From contig JAHQWA010000047.1 in assembly GCA_019634045.1 (NCBI GenBank), positions 1 to 42,756 of the forward strand: 42,756 nt of DNA, in the 5' to 3' direction. The notes under the pieces were generated by a model. That model searched no databases and was not told where the DNA came from. It saw only the letters and a list, made by a program, of their open reading frames with translations. The translations under genes were made by a program, and so were the position numbers. Positions 34,556-42,756 of the stretch are shown here, piece after piece. How positions within the stretch are numbered: position 1 is the first letter of the stretch; every line of letters starts with the position of its first letter. The DNA comes from Saprospiraceae bacterium (GTDB lineage: Bacteria > Bacteroidota > Bacteroidia > Chitinophagales > Saprospiraceae).

Positions 34556-36550
34556 TTAATCTTTTAGCCAGCGGTACACCCGGATCTTATCTGCACGAGT
34601 TTGCACCATATACTCGAGATCAGGGCTGACCTGGATGAAATCATGGTTTTTGAGAAATTGGTAACGATGCGGCTGGTTGGGTGAAAGGAGAAAAAATCGA
34701 TCTTTCTGTTTCGTTGTCAATACGTCACGACCCGAGGTGGCGTACATTTCAGAATAGACCTGGTGATACGCTCCAGGAATGGTATCTGTCACTTTGTTCA
34801 TCTCCCGATCATAGCGGTAAAGTTCCTGGTTTCTATTGGCTAGGTAATAGTTCGCGTAACGGTCAAGTCCGATTAGGTTCCAATCTAGCAGTTTAATGGG
34901 ACTTGCCTTCTTGTCCAAGTCATAGGTGTCAGTCTTCAGATGTACAATGCTATCTCTACTGCTCGAGTTACCAACCTGAAGTACGAGCTCCTCTCTTTGA
35001 AGATGATTTTTCCAACCACACTTATCTCTATTTGGGTTCAAACGCGGGAACCAAATCGGATCGATGGAGCGGGACCAGCTTAGGGTATTAATATTGTAAA
35101 CAGCGGAAGAATCTTCAGTGCATATAATTAATTCATCTGGGTGATTCCCAAAAAAGTAAATGGCATCTGCACTATTGAAGTACTTAACTTGGTAAGTATT
35201 GAGATCTAAAATGCCTATTTTTCTAAGGTTATAATCCTTAAAAGCAATCTTAGTATCATTTTTATTGATTCGAGCTTCAAGAAAGTGATTGATCTTTACG
35301 GGTACTTCTTTTACCGTCTTAGTACTTAAATCTAGTACATGGACCTGATCATTGAAATAGAAGTAAAAATCTTTTGAATTATTAGCTATCAGTCTAGGTA
35401 CAATGAAGTCTTGATTGGAAGAAGCTTCATATAGTACGTGATTTTCTTTGATATCAATCGTGCTATATCTCATCTCTGTACCTATCCTTTCCGCTAGGAC
35501 AAGATGATCCTCCGATAAACCTGCAGCGCGTATTCTTCCTCGCTTTGCTTGATAAACTATAGCCCCGCTCATCATATCCACGACTTCTACCCTACCCTGC
35601 TGATCACCAATTACCAATCGGTTTTCGTAAGTAGAGATCACCTTTGACCCTAAAAAAGTTTCTTCGTAAATGGCCTGAAAGTCTGGAAAACTGAAAACCT
35701 GTACCTTCCCTTTCATCGTACTGTTGTAAGCAAATTGAAAAAGGACGATCCTCTTCCCCTCTAGACCAAATATCGGCGTGGCGTATTCTTTGCCAATCGG
35801 AATTCGTCTTTTTCCCAAGGTCCCTACCTCTTCTATCAAAAGATCGGTAAAGTCAAGATAGGTTTGATATTTTAAATCCGGGGAGAAAACATTAGGCTGT
35901 CTAGAACGAGGAGTGCTAATAGAATCTAACCGAATGAAGCCCTGATTGTTAAAGAAGTAGCGATATTGCATTTCCGCTCCCCCTTCCACCAAAGCAAGTA
36001 CTTCATCGTTGGCTATCCGCTGTAAAGTTATCAAGTCTCCCTTGAGGTCATAACGATTCAGTACCTCTCCGGTCTTTAGATTAACCAAAGCAATACTGTA
36101 GCCCCCACTCACAAATGCTATGGGAAGCTTCCGGTCACAAATGACTATGTCTGCAACTACAGTTTCATTGGTAAAGCGTTCCTTTAGATCGGCACCAAAA
36201 ACGGTTAAGTCTCCACGTGAGACGAATACTTCAGCAGGTCCACTCCAAAAAAACTCCCCCAAAACAGAATTGCTGAGTCCTTGTGGGCTCAAGTCTATCT
36301 CTCCAAAGAATTCGTATAAACTATCTGCACTCGATTGCCGCCAAGAGATGTCTTTTATGTAAAAGTAACTAGGCAGTTTCTTTTCGGCTACACCAGATAC
36401 CACTTCTGTCATCTGTTGTTTTTTCGCTCCGCAGGCACTACAAAACAATAAGAGAATTGTTACATACAGACCGGAAACGGATCGAGCTAAAATGAACCTA
36501 CGCGTAAAAACTTTCCACGTATTGAGCATTTGGGTTTTAGTTTTCTTCAT
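34556..36550 (-). CDS. uncharacterised beta-propeller lipoprotein
   Basis: This 664-aa product has a hydrophobic stretch ending in LLLFCSAC (Cys40), preceded by a long basic N-terminus. An internal ATG at codon 8 is a possible start. The rest is made of propeller-like strand repeats (IALVNLKTGEVLNRYDL, RVEVVDMMSGAIVYQAKRG, VHVLDLSTKTVKEVPV, IGILDLNTYQVKYF), each a VxVxDxxTG-type blade, with no catalytic motif. It probably acts as an envelope binding or scaffold protein. A small secreted protein is encoded 18 bp upstream and the DUF1295 gene lies 38 bp downstream, suggesting a three-gene unit of unknown role. Confidence 0.75.
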   Translation of the reverse strand: MKKTKTQMLNTWKVFTRRFILARSVSGLYVTILLLFCSACGAKKQQMTEVVSGVAEKKLPSYFYIKDISWRQSSADSLYEFFGEIDLSPQGLSNSVLGEFFWSGPAEVFVSRGDLTVFGADLKERFTNETVVADIVICDRKLPIAFVSGGYSIALVNLKTGEVLNRYDLKGDLITLQRIANDEVLALVEGGAEMQYRYFFNNQGFIRLDSISTPRSRQPNVFSPDLKYQTYLDFTDLLIEEVGTLGKRRIPIGKEYATPIFGLEGKRIVLFQFAYNSTMKGKVQVFSFPDFQAIYEETFLGSKVISTYENRLVIGDQQGRVEVVDMMSGAIVYQAKRGRIRAAGLSEDHLVLAERIGTEMRYSTIDIKENHVLYEASSNQDFIVPRLIANNSKDFYFYFNDQVHVLDLSTKTVKEVPVKINHFLEARINKNDTKIAFKDYNLRKIGILDLNTYQVKYFNSADAIYFFGNHPDELIICTEDSSAVYNINTLSWSRSIDPIWFPRLNPNRDKCGWKNHLQREELVLQVGNSSSRDSIVHLKTDTYDLDKKASPIKLLDWNLIGLDRYANYYLANRNQELYRYDREMNKVTDTIPGAYHQVYSEMYATSGRDVLTTKQKDRFFLLSPNQPHRYQFLKNHDFIQVSPDLEYMVQTRADKIRVYRWLKD

Positions 36551-36568
36551 TGAACCTTAGTCTTTAAT

Positions 36569-37015
36569 TCAGTATTCCAATAAAGCATGATCGGAGGGAA
36601 AAATAGTTGAACTTTCAAAACAGAATTCAAAGCACCCTTCCTGGTGAAATTTAAGGATTTCAGAGGTTAATCTTAAATGGTTCAAGGGGGTGTAAATTCT
36701 GGATGGAGTAGAATCCAATTTATTTTCCAAGATCTTGGCTTTTGGCACTACCATTTCGAGCGGCTTTGGAGCTCTTTGCCAGCAAACGAAAAAATTCTGC
36801 TGCTCCAAACTTAGATGTCCCACATCCAATTTAACATATGCTCCTGCTAAAGATTGCTCCTCACCAATGATTAAATACTTGATTGCACCCGCATTCCAAA
36901 TAGTTAGGCATTGCTCCCGATTTCGGTCATAAAGGCGGATCGTTGAAACTAAATCGCAACTATTATTGGAAAATAAAATTAAGCAGAAAAATGACCATAG
37001 AGCTTTAAAATTCAT
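36569..37015 (-). CDS. small secreted or lipid-anchored hypothetical protein
   Basis: This 148-aa protein starts with MNFKALWSFFCLILFSNNSC, a signal-like stretch ending in Cys20. SNNSC is a poor lipobox, so lipid attachment is uncertain. The remainder is mixed alpha/beta with six further Cys residues (CLTIW, FFVCWQRAP, GCFEFCFES), which may pair in the periplasm. I do not recognise a family. It is 18 bp upstream of the propeller lipoprotein gene and likely in the same transcript. The region on its other side (37016-38059) has no intact gene. Confidence 0.6.
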   Translation of the reverse strand: MNFKALWSFFCLILFSNNSCDLVSTIRLYDRNREQCLTIWNAGAIKYLIIGEEQSLAGAYVKLDVGHLSLEQQNFFVCWQRAPKPLEMVVPKAKILENKLDSTPSRIYTPLNHLRLTSEILKFHQEGCFEFCFESSTIFPSDHALLEY

Positions 37016-37122
37016 CTCTCAATTTACTTGAAACCTTATAATATTCAAATCTCAGACTTTGTTTGTACTTTGACGTAATCTAGCTCAAAATCGATCCTGC
37101 AATTATCATAAAGACCTCCCCA

Positions 37123-37492
37123 ATGGCCCAAATCATTCGCATTCCCCGAGTCTCAGATGTAGATCACAAAGTTAAAGCCAGGGACATCCACCTGCACATA
37201 GGTATTATGTCAAGCCGGGCGATGTCATCGCCTCCTTTGAAGGAGAGATGATGATCTTTGAAATTATGGCAAAAAGCCAAGGTAGAGTAATCTATTCCAC
37301 CTTGTGGCCCAATCGAAAATATGTGGTAGGAGAAGTCATCCTCATGATTGGTGAAGATGCGGAGGATCCGCAACAGATTCTAGATCAAGCGGAGGGGAAG
37401 CTATTGGGTAAAGTTTGACTGCGTTTCCAGAGGTGAGCAAGGTCATCGCGCTTGGAATGAAGTTCGATCTAGTGGATTTGTTCGAACTTTAA
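37123..37492 (+). pseudogene. frameshifted lipoyl/biotinyl-domain gene relic
   Basis: From an ATG at 37123 one frame reads MAQIIRIPRVSDVDHKVKA, in the style of a lipoyl-domain N-terminus. The signal then jumps to a second frame: YYVKPGDVIASFEGEMM, FEIMAKSQGRVIY, PNRKYVVGEVILMIGEDAED and ILDQAEGKLLGKV, ending at 37418. A third frame gives SLTAFPEVSKVIALGMKF then DLVDLFEL, ending at 37492. VKPGDVIA, the GRVIY strand and VGEV.LMIGE are the expected order for a lipoyl or biotinyl carrier domain. The modified Lys, expected in the turn where EMM now stands, is gone. At least two frameshifts plus loss of that residue mark it as decayed. Confidence 0.6.
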
Positions 37493-38059
37493 TTGGGTAT
37501 GACATCTTTTATGAGATATGGATACAGCGCAGGTGCTAGAGCAAAATCAAACGTTTACGGGTACAAGTCATGCCCTAGATTGTCCTCTGCCGGATAGATT
37601 AAAACTACACATCGCTTTTATTCCAATAAATATTCGTTTATCTTGGCAACGGTTCTTTCAAAATCCTATTCTTACCTATTTCATTCTCACATCTTAGACC
37701 TATTTCCGATTTATACCCATGGTCTATACTTGGACCTCTTTTCAATTAAACCGATAGAATCTACGAAAGCAAGCACACTAGTCATCATAGAAACAGGATT
37801 TTCCTGTTGAGACTAGAACCTGGGGAAGATCCGCTCAGAAGGATCATAATTCAGTAAGTTATCCCCATAACTAGGCAGCATCCTTCGATATTCGGAGGGT
37901 GCTTTTCTACCGCTCTGATTCACATCCCTTTCCATACGCACATTCCCTCTTAAAAACAGAATTCCTCTTTAATTGTTACACCAATAGCAAGCAGGAGCAC
38001 GATCGCCTAAACCTGGCTTGCCAAATCCTATATTGGCTCCAACACTCAATCTCCTTTGC
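37493..38059. other. gene-free stretch with one orphan terminator
   Basis: No reading frame with protein-like content was seen on either strand between the lipoyl relic and the propeller gene. The stretch is AT-rich with frequent stops and contains the hairpin at 37877-37906. No clear promoter match was found ahead of the gene at 38060, so its transcription start remains unplaced. Confidence 0.6.
37877..37906 (+). terminator. intrinsic terminator with no intact upstream gene
   Basis: AGCATCCTTCG (37877-37887) pairs with CGGAGGGTGCT (37893-37903) through nine Watson-Crick and two G-U pairs, with a 5-nt loop, followed by a T-run to 37906. Its stem-plus-U-run structure on the plus strand is convincing. 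The nearest upstream plus-strand coding signal is the broken lipoyl gene nearly 400 bp away, so it may be a leftover of a deleted gene or end an unseen small RNA. Confidence 0.6.
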
Positions 38060-39145
38060 ATGAAAACCCTTCTCTTATTTTTATTCTCTGCTTTTCTCTC
38101 AATCCAAGTTATGGCACAAAGCACGCCAGTCGAAGTTATCCTAGTCGGCAATAATAAGGGCGGAACGGTTTCGGTCATTGATGCCAACACCTACGAAACA
38201 CTAACTACTATCGATATTGCCCCAGACAAAGCAAAGCAAAAAAAGAAAAGACAAAGCTTCATCAACCGCTATGTCAATCGGAAGTTGGGCTATAAGTATG
38301 TGGACGACCTAGATGTACTGCCTGATGGCAAAACCATGGTGATCTCCCGCCCCTGTTATGCAGATATCGCAGCATTTGATCTAAATTCCCACAAACTGCT
38401 TTGGACTTTACCCCTGAAAAAGCGGCCGGATCACCAGGTCATGACCAAAGATGGGAAGTACCTCTTTGTCTCCTTATTACTTAATAAGAAATCCTACAAA
38501 ATAGATCTTGAAAAGAGGGAAGTTGTTGGTACTTACAAGACCGGTAGAAGACCCCATAGTATTGTATTGAATGAAGATGAGTCCTTGATTTATAATGGAT
38601 CCTTGAAAGGAAATGACATTGTAGTCGTGGACACCAAAACCTTAGAGCAAAAGAACTATTTACCTTTCTCCGCCGGTGTACGCCCCTTTAAGATTACCCC
38701 AGATCAAAAATACATCTACTCCCAACTCTCCTATTTTCACGGCTTAGTCAAATATGATGTGGCAAAGCAACAGGTGGTAAAAACGCTAAATCTCCCGGTC
38801 CCGGATTTTGTAAAAGAGATTAAGTTAAAAGACTACCCCTTTGAAGCTGCACACCATGGGATCGGCCTTTCCAAGGATGGGCAATGGATCAGCCTAGCCG
38901 GGACGATCTCCAATTATGTAGCTTTTGTCAAGCTAGATGAGTTAGAACTGGTGAAAACACTAGACGCTGGGATAGAGCCGAGCTGGATTACCGATGGCTT
39001 TGATGGAGATACTTTTTTTGTAAGCGCGCGCAAAACAAACGAAGTATATGTCTTCTCGTACAGCCAGCAAAAAATGCTCAAAGTGATCAAAGTAGGCATC
39101 TATCCGCAAAGAATGACCAGCGCTATTTGGCAGCGGACGCAATAA
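38060..39145 (+). CDS. secreted YVTN/lactonase-type beta-propeller protein
   Basis: The ATG at 38060 is chosen because it gives a clean SPI signal (MKTLLLFLFSAFLSIQVMAQS); a TTG at 38018 would bury the signal. The 361-aa protein is built from propeller blades typical of the YVTN/cytochrome-D1-like family: GGTVSVIDANTYETL, TGRRPHSIVLNEDES, DIVVVDTKTLEQK, AGVRPFKITPDQK and VGIYPQRMTSAIW. These proteins often bind ligands, metals or partner proteins in the periplasm. Catalysis is not evident. The stop codon overlaps the TTG of the alternative start of the crotonase gene, but the preferred ATG of that gene is 38 bp downstream. Confidence 0.85.
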   Translation: MKTLLLFLFSAFLSIQVMAQSTPVEVILVGNNKGGTVSVIDANTYETLTTIDIAPDKAKQKKKRQSFINRYVNRKLGYKYVDDLDVLPDGKTMVISRPCYADIAAFDLNSHKLLWTLPLKKRPDHQVMTKDGKYLFVSLLLNKKSYKIDLEKREVVGTYKTGRRPHSIVLNEDESLIYNGSLKGNDIVVVDTKTLEQKNYLPFSAGVRPFKITPDQKYIYSQLSYFHGLVKYDVAKQQVVKTLNLPVPDFVKEIKLKDYPFEAAHHGIGLSKDGQWISLAGTISNYVAFVKLDELELVKTLDAGIEPSWITDGFDGDTFFVSARKTNEVYVFSYSQQKMLKVIKVGIYPQRMTSAIWQRTQ

Positions 39146-39183
39146 TGCCGATCTTCGGCGCTTCTAGAAAAGAACTCAACCAT

Positions 39184-39924
39184 ATGGAATACATCATTTA
39201 TGAAGCTAAAGATGGGGTAGCTCAGATTACCCTAAATCGCCCCGATGCACTCAATGCCTTGAATCCTGCCCTGATGCGCGAATTGCACTCGGTTCTCCTC
39301 AACATCCAAGCAGACGACGCCATCAAAGTGATGATCGTGCAAGGAGCGGGCCGGGCCTTCTCGGCAGGGGTTGACATAAAGGCAACCACCTCGGAGGGCT
39401 TTCAAAAAGGGGGCAGTTTCATGGATGTGGGTAAAGAAGTAGGCGACCTGATCCTAAATCTGCCCAAAGTGACTATCGCCAAGGTACATGGGTACTGTTT
39501 CACTGGAGCATTAGAAATGATGTTGTTCTTTGATATGGCGTTTTGTACAGAGGAAACTCAATTCGGCGATACCCATGCGAAGTGGAGTGTGATGCCACGC
39601 TGGGGCATGACGCAACGCCTCGCTAGGAGGGTGGGCTTAGCCAAAGCCAAAGAACTTACCTTCCGGGCCATGCGTGTTAAAGGTCCTGAAGCCGAACGAA
39701 TTGGATTAGTCAATCGGGCTTTCAAGGCCGAAGAATTCGATGGAGAGATTGACCGGATCGTGGCCGATATCCAGCAAAACAGCTTTGCGGCTATTAAAGC
39801 CATCAAGCGACTCTACAATGAAGGCTACAACACGACCTTAAGAGAAGGGCTATTGTTGGAATTAGCCGCTGACACCTACCTGCCCGACACCGATGCTCAA
39901 CTAGCGAAATTTCAGAAGAAATAA
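39184..39924 (+). CDS. enoyl-CoA hydratase/isomerase (crotonase) family protein 1
   Basis: This protein (246 aa from the ATG at 39184) has crotonase hallmarks: ITLNRPDALNALNP, the oxyanion-hole strand GAGRAFSAGVDIKA and GYCFTGALEMML. In hydratases two Glu residues activate water. The first is kept here (E in GALEM), but the position 20 residues later, normally in a QPE motif, is His in DTHAKWSVMPRWG. Simple enoyl-CoA hydration is therefore doubtful; an isomerase, hydrolase or other crotonase reaction is more likely. The substrate is a CoA thioester by family. It is 19 bp upstream of a second crotonase gene, so both probably act in one acyl-CoA route. Confidence 0.9.
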   Translation: MEYIIYEAKDGVAQITLNRPDALNALNPALMRELHSVLLNIQADDAIKVMIVQGAGRAFSAGVDIKATTSEGFQKGGSFMDVGKEVGDLILNLPKVTIAKVHGYCFTGALEMMLFFDMAFCTEETQFGDTHAKWSVMPRWGMTQRLARRVGLAKAKELTFRAMRVKGPEAERIGLVNRAFKAEEFDGEIDRIVADIQQNSFAAIKAIKRLYNEGYNTTLREGLLLELAADTYLPDTDAQLAKFQKK

Positions 39925-39943
39925 AGGATAAACTTCAACAAGA

Positions 39944-40744
39944 ATGGAAAATAGAGTCGATATACAGATAGACGGACACATCGCCATTGTGAAACTCAAC
40001 CGTCCCGACAAGATGAATGCCTTGGACACGGCCATGTTCGATGCCATTATCGAGGCGGGTAAGCAATGTGCAGCCAACCCAAGCATTAGAGCGGTGGTAC
40101 TATGTGGAGCAGGACGCGCCTTTTGCGCCGGTTTAGACCTAAGCAACTTCAGCCCAGACAATGCGGATAGTGTGACAAGTAATCCTTTAGAAACCCGCAC
40201 CCATGGCATCGCCAACAAATGGCAAAAAGCCGCTTGGGTTTGGCGAGAGCTACCTGTCCCAGTCATCGCAGCTGTGCATGGTGTCTGTTTTGGGGGTGGT
40301 TTACAAATCATGTTGGGTACAGACATCAAATTCGTTGCTCCGGATACCAAATTGTGTATCCTGGAAGTGAAATGGGGCATCATTCCCGATATGGCGGGCA
40401 CTCAATTGATGCGCCATAGCGTTCGGGATGACATTATTCGTGAATTAACCTATACTCACCGTGTATTTTCCGGAGAACAAGCCGTAACATATGGCTTTGC
40501 AACCCACAGTACGGACACACCACTGGAAGGTGCCATCAAATTAGCTAAGGAAATCGCTAGTAAGAGCCCAAGCGCCGTCGTCATGGCCAAGGAATTGTTG
40601 AATAAAGCACCTTATCTCGATCAAGAGTCGGGTCTGTTAGAAGAATCCCTTTTGCAAGACAAAATTATTGGTAAAAAGAACCAGTTAGAAGCGGTTTTTG
40701 CGGGCTTGCAGAAACGGGAAGGGCAGTTTGACGATTTTCGGTAG
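39944..40744 (+). CDS. enoyl-CoA hydratase/isomerase (crotonase) family protein 2
   Basis: This 266-aa crotonase has VKLNRPDKMNALDTAMFDA, oxyanion strand GAGRAFCAGLDLSNF and VHGVCFGGGLQIML. The pattern is the reverse of its neighbour: the first catalytic Glu is replaced by Gln in GGLQIM, while the second is kept (E in CILEVKWGIIPDMAG). This arrangement is seen in family members that are isomerases or have other CoA chemistry. A helix with a basic tail ends the protein. It is translated 19 bp after crotonase 1 and ends 12 bp before the convergent CPBP protease gene. The pair could form a hetero-oligomer, which is an inference. Confidence 0.92.
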   Translation: MENRVDIQIDGHIAIVKLNRPDKMNALDTAMFDAIIEAGKQCAANPSIRAVVLCGAGRAFCAGLDLSNFSPDNADSVTSNPLETRTHGIANKWQKAAWVWRELPVPVIAAVHGVCFGGGLQIMLGTDIKFVAPDTKLCILEVKWGIIPDMAGTQLMRHSVRDDIIRELTYTHRVFSGEQAVTYGFATHSTDTPLEGAIKLAKEIASKSPSAVVMAKELLNKAPYLDQESGLLEESLLQDKIIGKKNQLEAVFAGLQKREGQFDDFR

Positions 40745-40756
40745 AGGCACGACCTT

Positions 40757-41572
40757 CTACTTTTCTAGGTCTTGATATCGATTGAAAATGGCTTCCTGAT
40801 CTATTTTTGGGAACTGCCGTAGCGTATACCATAAAAAGGGTAATACGATTAGGACAGAGATCGCCGCCTCAAACAAAAGATACGTTTCTGTTTTGATAGG
40901 AGCTAGCGCCCCTGGTAATTGGTCAAAATTCGAAGAGAAGTTAATCAACCCATGAAGAATGCCCAAGGGTAAAAGACTTTCCGTTCTTAAGAGTATAATG
41001 CCGAAAGCCACGCCAAACATTGTGGCATAGGTAACTTGGCTAATCACTACTACCCCACTTGCATCGGGTTGCAATAGATTCAGGAAATGGAGCACGCCAA
41101 AAAGTAAAGCTGCGGTAATGATTGGAATAATGAGCCCTTGGTGCGTTGGAGATTTTTTAATCAAATGCGGTAATACAAACCCTCGAAACACTACCTCCTC
41201 AGATATCCCTACACTTAACATGGCTGCGAAGAGGAGCAAGAGGTCTTGCCTTTTAACTTCTGTAAAGTCATAGTCTAAAAAGAAATAAGGCAGCAGTCCG
41301 AAAATGACGAAATAGAGTGGCACTATTAGAAGTATTGGACGCCTAGGAGTCCATCTGAACACTCCTGCGAGCCGGATGTACCCGTAATGTCTGATCAGAA
41401 GGAGGCCATAGAGGGTTATGATAAGGTTTTTCAATATATCTCCAGCATGGTGGGTCTGAAATTCTCCTAGCTGGAACCCGGAGAACAGCTGATCAAAAGG
41501 TAGTATTAGCAGCCCTAAAAAACCAAGTACCACAAGAAAGCTGCTGGGTAGGTTCGGATTTGAGTAATTCAT
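40757..41572 (-). CDS. CPBP family intramembrane metalloprotease
   Basis: This 271-aa polytopic membrane protein (about eight TM segments) has the CPBP/Abi motifs: EExxxR in GISEEVVFRGF (E125, E126, R130), FGVLHFLN with H162, and HGLINF with H207. The family includes Rce1-type CAAX proteases, bacteriocin-immunity proteins and other membrane proteases. In Bacteroidota most members have no known substrate. No bacteriocin-like gene is seen nearby, so immunity is not supported. It converges with crotonase 2 and is upstream of nothing obvious; 41573-41738 holds no gene. Confidence 0.9.
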   Translation of the reverse strand: MNYSNPNLPSSFLVVLGFLGLLILPFDQLFSGFQLGEFQTHHAGDILKNLIITLYGLLLIRHYGYIRLAGVFRWTPRRPILLIVPLYFVIFGLLPYFFLDYDFTEVKRQDLLLLFAAMLSVGISEEVVFRGFVLPHLIKKSPTHQGLIIPIITAALLFGVLHFLNLLQPDASGVVVISQVTYATMFGVAFGIILLRTESLLPLGILHGLINFSSNFDQLPGALAPIKTETYLLFEAAISVLIVLPFLWYTLRQFPKIDQEAIFNRYQDLEK

Positions 41573-41738
41573 ATAAATGCTCTTTAGTCGGTCGAAAGAA
41601 ACACCTATAAATTGACCAATTTTGCGCTAATAAACCTATCCGATTATTGTAATCAGGGAAAATCATGTTGCGTAGGATGTAAATCCCGACGCCAATAGGA
41701 TCGAGGCCTACTGCAGAAGTTGTCGATCAAAACCCGAA

Positions 41739-42632
41739 CTACCCTTTCCGCTCCTTTTGGAAGGCTTTCACCATGGCTGGACTCACCTTGGGCGTCCCAC
41801 CTGAGTGTGTCGCCACCAAGGCACCTACTGCACATCCAAAGTCGAGGCAATCCAGGGTCGATTTCCCCGACAACATACTGGTAAGGAATCCCGCTAGGAA
41901 GGAATCACCACTGCCCACCGTATCCTTGACGGTGACAGGATACCCCGGATGTTCATGCCAGCCCGCTTGGTCGCGACAAGCTGCGCCTTTGCTACCTCGG
42001 GTCACTATTACTTTTTGAAGACTAAACCGATCCATTAAGTATTGAGTCATAGCAGGCATATCCGAAGATTGCACAAACCATTCCGCCAGCAGTTCCAATT
42101 CTTCATCATTCGTCTTGACTACATCTGCCTGTTCCAATAGCGCTTCGATGGAGGTAGGGCTAAAGAAAGGCGCTCGTAAATTCACATCAAATACCCGGAG
42201 CTTTGCTACTTGCAGTAATGCTTGCAAACTAGCCCTAGAGGTATCACCTCTCGTGACCAAGCTACCGAAAACCAGGGCATCGGCCTGTTCCACAGCCGAT
42301 CTCATGGGCGCGCTTATGCGGATATCATCCCAAGCCACCCCTTCCACGATTTCATAGGAAGCGGAACCTTTTTCATCCAGATGGACCTTTACTACACTGG
42401 TGGGTAAAGTCTCGCTTCTCTGGACCAACTGGGTGGGTATCTTCTTGTCGTTTAAGAAATCAACGAGATTATCTCCTAAAGTATCCTGCCCCACACTACT
42501 GATCATGATAGAATGCGCCCCTAACTGCTTCGCGTGGTGAGCGACATTCATGGGCGCGCCACCGGCTACTTTCCCGGTAGGCAACATATCCCAAAGTACT
42601 TCTCCAAAACAAATGATGGAAGCTTGTTTCAT
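41739..42632 (-). CDS. PfkB family sugar kinase (fructokinase-like)
   Basis: The ATG at 42632 gives MKQASIICFGEVLWDMLP and 297 aa, matching the usual family start; an upstream in-frame ATG (42722) would add 30 residues with no domain. PfkB features are CFGEVLWDMLP with GGAPMNVAHHAKQLG (substrate side), SSVGQDTLGD, VFGSLV, VKTNDEELELL, VIVTRGSKGA and the ATP/catalytic motif DTVGSGDSFLAGFL with D243 as base. The GGAPMNVA and GEVLWDML pattern is typical of fructokinases. Phosphorylation of fructose at C6 is likely but not certain. It is not in the glucan locus and need not relate to it. Confidence 0.92.
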   Translation of the reverse strand: MKQASIICFGEVLWDMLPTGKVAGGAPMNVAHHAKQLGAHSIMISSVGQDTLGDNLVDFLNDKKIPTQLVQRSETLPTSVVKVHLDEKGSASYEIVEGVAWDDIRISAPMRSAVEQADALVFGSLVTRGDTSRASLQALLQVAKLRVFDVNLRAPFFSPTSIEALLEQADVVKTNDEELELLAEWFVQSSDMPAMTQYLMDRFSLQKVIVTRGSKGAACRDQAGWHEHPGYPVTVKDTVGSGDSFLAGFLTSMLSGKSTLDCLDFGCAVGALVATHSGGTPKVSPAMVKAFQKERKG

Positions 42633-42686
42633 ACTATTATCTGGCCTTTTATCTAATGAAGGGCTGCCGAAGCGCCCAGGCATTGG

Positions 42687-42694
42687 CAAATATA
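42687..42694 (-). promoter_or_regulatory. candidate -7 element for the sugar kinase gene
   Basis: On the minus strand TATATTTG (42694-42687) matches TAnnTTTG exactly, about 55 bp before the preferred ATG at 42632. A TTTG on the same strand lies at 42723-42720, giving a 25-bp spacer that is longer than usual. The position supports the shorter protein, because transcription would begin downstream of the alternative ATG at 42722. Confidence 0.5.
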
Positions 42695-42756
42695 GAAGAT
42701 TTCTATAAACAGCCTTGCTCAAAAAATCGCTGCCATATGCAGGAAATGGGAACTGA

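Noticed and set aside
39901..40401. Minus-strand open frame of 166 codons opposite crotonase 2
   Set aside because: The plus-strand crotonase has all family motifs; the antisense product has low-complexity hydrophobic stretches only.
40757..41572. Bacteriocin immunity protein
   Set aside because: CPBP proteins can have that role, but no double-glycine leader peptide or bacteriocin export gene is nearby.

Overview
This looks like chromosome from a marine or aquatic member of the Bacteroidota, most likely Saprospiraceae (Lewinella-like). That placement is an inference. It rests on a type IX secretion (T9SS) C-terminal sorting domain on an HYR-like repeat protein, many SPII lipoproteins, TAnnTTTG-type promoter matches, a propeller/Y_Y_Y/LuxR-type regulator, and the general protein style. 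I see no rRNA, tRNA, CRISPR array or intact mobile element.

Layout. (1) 35-2035: the C-terminal part, or whole, of a T9SS surface protein without a visible signal peptide. (2) 2036-2677: a decayed stretch with a possible transposase remnant, a short inverted repeat and a broken minus-strand reading frame. (3) 2678-20905: nine genes, all on the minus strand, forming a beta-1,3/1,6-glucan (laminarin-type) utilisation locus. In transcription order they are: a secreted clan GH-A glycosidase fused to a probable outer-membrane beta-barrel; a lipoprotein with six tandem ~175-residue modules; a GH16 laminarinase lipoprotein; a ~1150-residue GH149/GH94-like phosphorylase; a GH17 lipoprotein; a GH30 lipoprotein; a GPH-family sugar symporter; and two GH17 proteins without signal peptides. 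A divergent regulator (21157-24030) with a periplasmic propeller sensor and a cytoplasmic LuxR-type HTH sits at the head. (4) 24096-33588: envelope and stress genes: an L,D-transpeptidase, an MlaE-MlaF-MlaD lipid transporter, a small CBM48 protein, a tandem universal stress protein, an FtsH paralogue, a release-factor-like protein, a membrane protein and a CotH-like secreted protein. (5) 33594-37015: a DUF1295 membrane protein and two uncharacterised exported proteins. (6) 37016-38059: no intact gene, but a frameshifted lipoyl-domain relic and an orphan terminator. (7) 38060-42632: a YVTN propeller protein, two adjacent crotonases, a CPBP membrane protease and a PfkB sugar kinase.

How the glucan genes may work together (inference). 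Surface lipoproteins (six-module binding protein, GH16, GH17, GH30) bind and cut the beta-1,3 backbone and beta-1,6 branches. The GH/beta-barrel fusion could process and admit oligosaccharides at the outer membrane. The GPH symporter would carry them across the inner membrane. The phosphorylase and the two signal-less GH17 enzymes would finish breakdown in the cytoplasm. No SusC/SusD pair is present in the window. This makes the enzyme-barrel fusion the most interesting item here.
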